Positions 52,598 through 52,910 of a stretch of 52,910 nt of DNA are shown piece after piece (position 1 is the first letter of the stretch; every line of letters begins with the position of its first letter). Under the pieces are notes generated by a model. It was not told the origin of the DNA and did not search any database. It was given only the letters and a program-made list of their open reading frames with translations. The DNA comes from an uncultured Porphyromonadaceae bacterium (lineage in GTDB: Bacteria > Bacteroidota > Bacteroidia > Bacteroidales > Muribaculaceae). The DNA lies in assembly GCA_947175295.1 (NCBI GenBank), contig CAMWMK010000013.1, forward strand, positions 1-52,910, written 5' to 3'. Position numbers and translations under genes: made by a program.

Positions 52598-52910
52598 ATG
52601 AAAGATGTAAAATATCTGAATAGAATTGCAGACAAGTCTCTTGAATTGAGGTTGGAAGCATTTGGCGCGGTACAGATTGCCGGCCCCAAGTGGTGTGGCA
52701 AGACGACTACGGCTGAACGGCGAGCGGAAAGCGTTATAAAAATGCAGGATCCGGATCGCCGTGAAGGCTATTTGGCTACGGCACGGACAAAACCTTCCCT
52801 ATTGCTGAAAGGAGCTGCGCCACGTCTGATTGACGAATGGCAGGTTGCCCCTGTCATATGGGATGCTGTTCGTCATGCTGTTGACGAGCGTAGGGAAAAG
52901 GGCCAGTTTA
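52598..52910 (+). CDS. ATP-binding protein of the AAA/DUF4143 type (3' end outside window)
   Basis: The first 104 codons are present. AVQIAGPKWCGKTTTAERRA contains a Walker A motif and PRLIDEWQ a Walker B. The opening MKDVKYLNRIADKSLELRLE and the stretch VIKMQDPDRREGYLA are typical of the widespread DUF4143-linked ATPases of Bacteroidetes and other bacteria. Their cellular role is unsettled; some members are suspected toxin-antitoxin or defence components. It is transcribed away from the small RNA by its own promoter and is independent of the polysaccharide locus. Confidence 0.85.
   Translation, partial: MKDVKYLNRIADKSLELRLEAFGAVQIAGPKWCGKTTTAERRAESVIKMQDPDRREGYLATARTKPSLLLKGAAPRLIDEWQVAPVIWDAVRHAVDERREKGQF

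Noticed and set aside
1..52910. CRISPR array
   Set aside because: No regularly spaced direct repeats were seen on either strand.

Overview
The window looks like a chromosomal piece of a Bacteroidales bacterium. The evidence is SusC/SusD outer-membrane proteins, a hybrid two-component regulator, many secreted glycoside hydrolases, and promoters of the Bacteroidetes type (TAnnTTTG at -7 with TTTG about 20 bases upstream). The moderately GC-rich coding DNA would suit a Muribaculaceae-like gut species, but that is inference.

Layout. (1) 1-360: the tail of an unknown gene and a long perfect-ended hairpin resembling abutted IS3-family ends. (2) 487-22958, plus strand: a first polysaccharide-utilisation block with a DUF4861 lipoprotein, a hybrid two-component sensor/regulator, GH105 (frameshifted in its C-terminal propeller), GH88, GH2, a second GH105, a beta-helix protein, GH29, GH95 and a 1354-residue GH28-DUF362 fusion, closed by a strong terminator at 23173-23213. 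(3) 23423-31348: an AT-richer accessory island. It holds an unknown 287-residue gene, a minus-strand operon (30454 to 24447), and remnants of other genes including a PARG-like (TIGR02452) pseudogene. The operon encodes a Ser/Thr-kinase-like protein fused to a Ppx/GppA domain, a TerY-type vWA protein, a degenerate vWA paralogue and a PP2C phosphatase. Its first and last cistrons are both broken. (4) 31596-51885, plus strand: the second polysaccharide block with a free-standing DUF362 protein, GH28, GH97, GH31, GH36, an unassigned six-hairpin glycosidase-like protein, PL8, PL6, SusC and SusD, closed by a terminator at 51901-51942. (5) 51943-52910: a gene remnant, a probable leftward small RNA with its own promoter and terminator, and the start of a DUF4143-type ATPase with a canonical promoter.

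How it works together. SusC/SusD would bind and import oligosaccharides. PL8, PL6 and GH28 would cut an acidic backbone. GH88 and two GH105 enzymes would remove the unsaturated uronic acids that lyases leave. GH2, GH29, GH95, GH97, GH31 and GH36 would strip beta-galactose or glucuronic acid, alpha-fucose or L-galactose, and alpha-galactose or xylose. The hybrid regulator would sense a released oligosaccharide. The target is therefore a uronic-acid-rich, fucose- and galactose-decorated glycan such as a plant gum or pectin. No sulfatase is visible, which argues against a sulfated glycosaminoglycan. DUF362 occurs twice, once fused to GH28, suggesting an undescribed role in this pathway.

The most unusual system is the kinase-Ppx/GppA, vWA, vWA-like and PP2C operon. 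It resembles the TerY-P triad but carries an extra alarmone/polyphosphate-phosphatase-like domain and a MIDAS-less vWA paralogue. It sits between the two halves of the polysaccharide locus.
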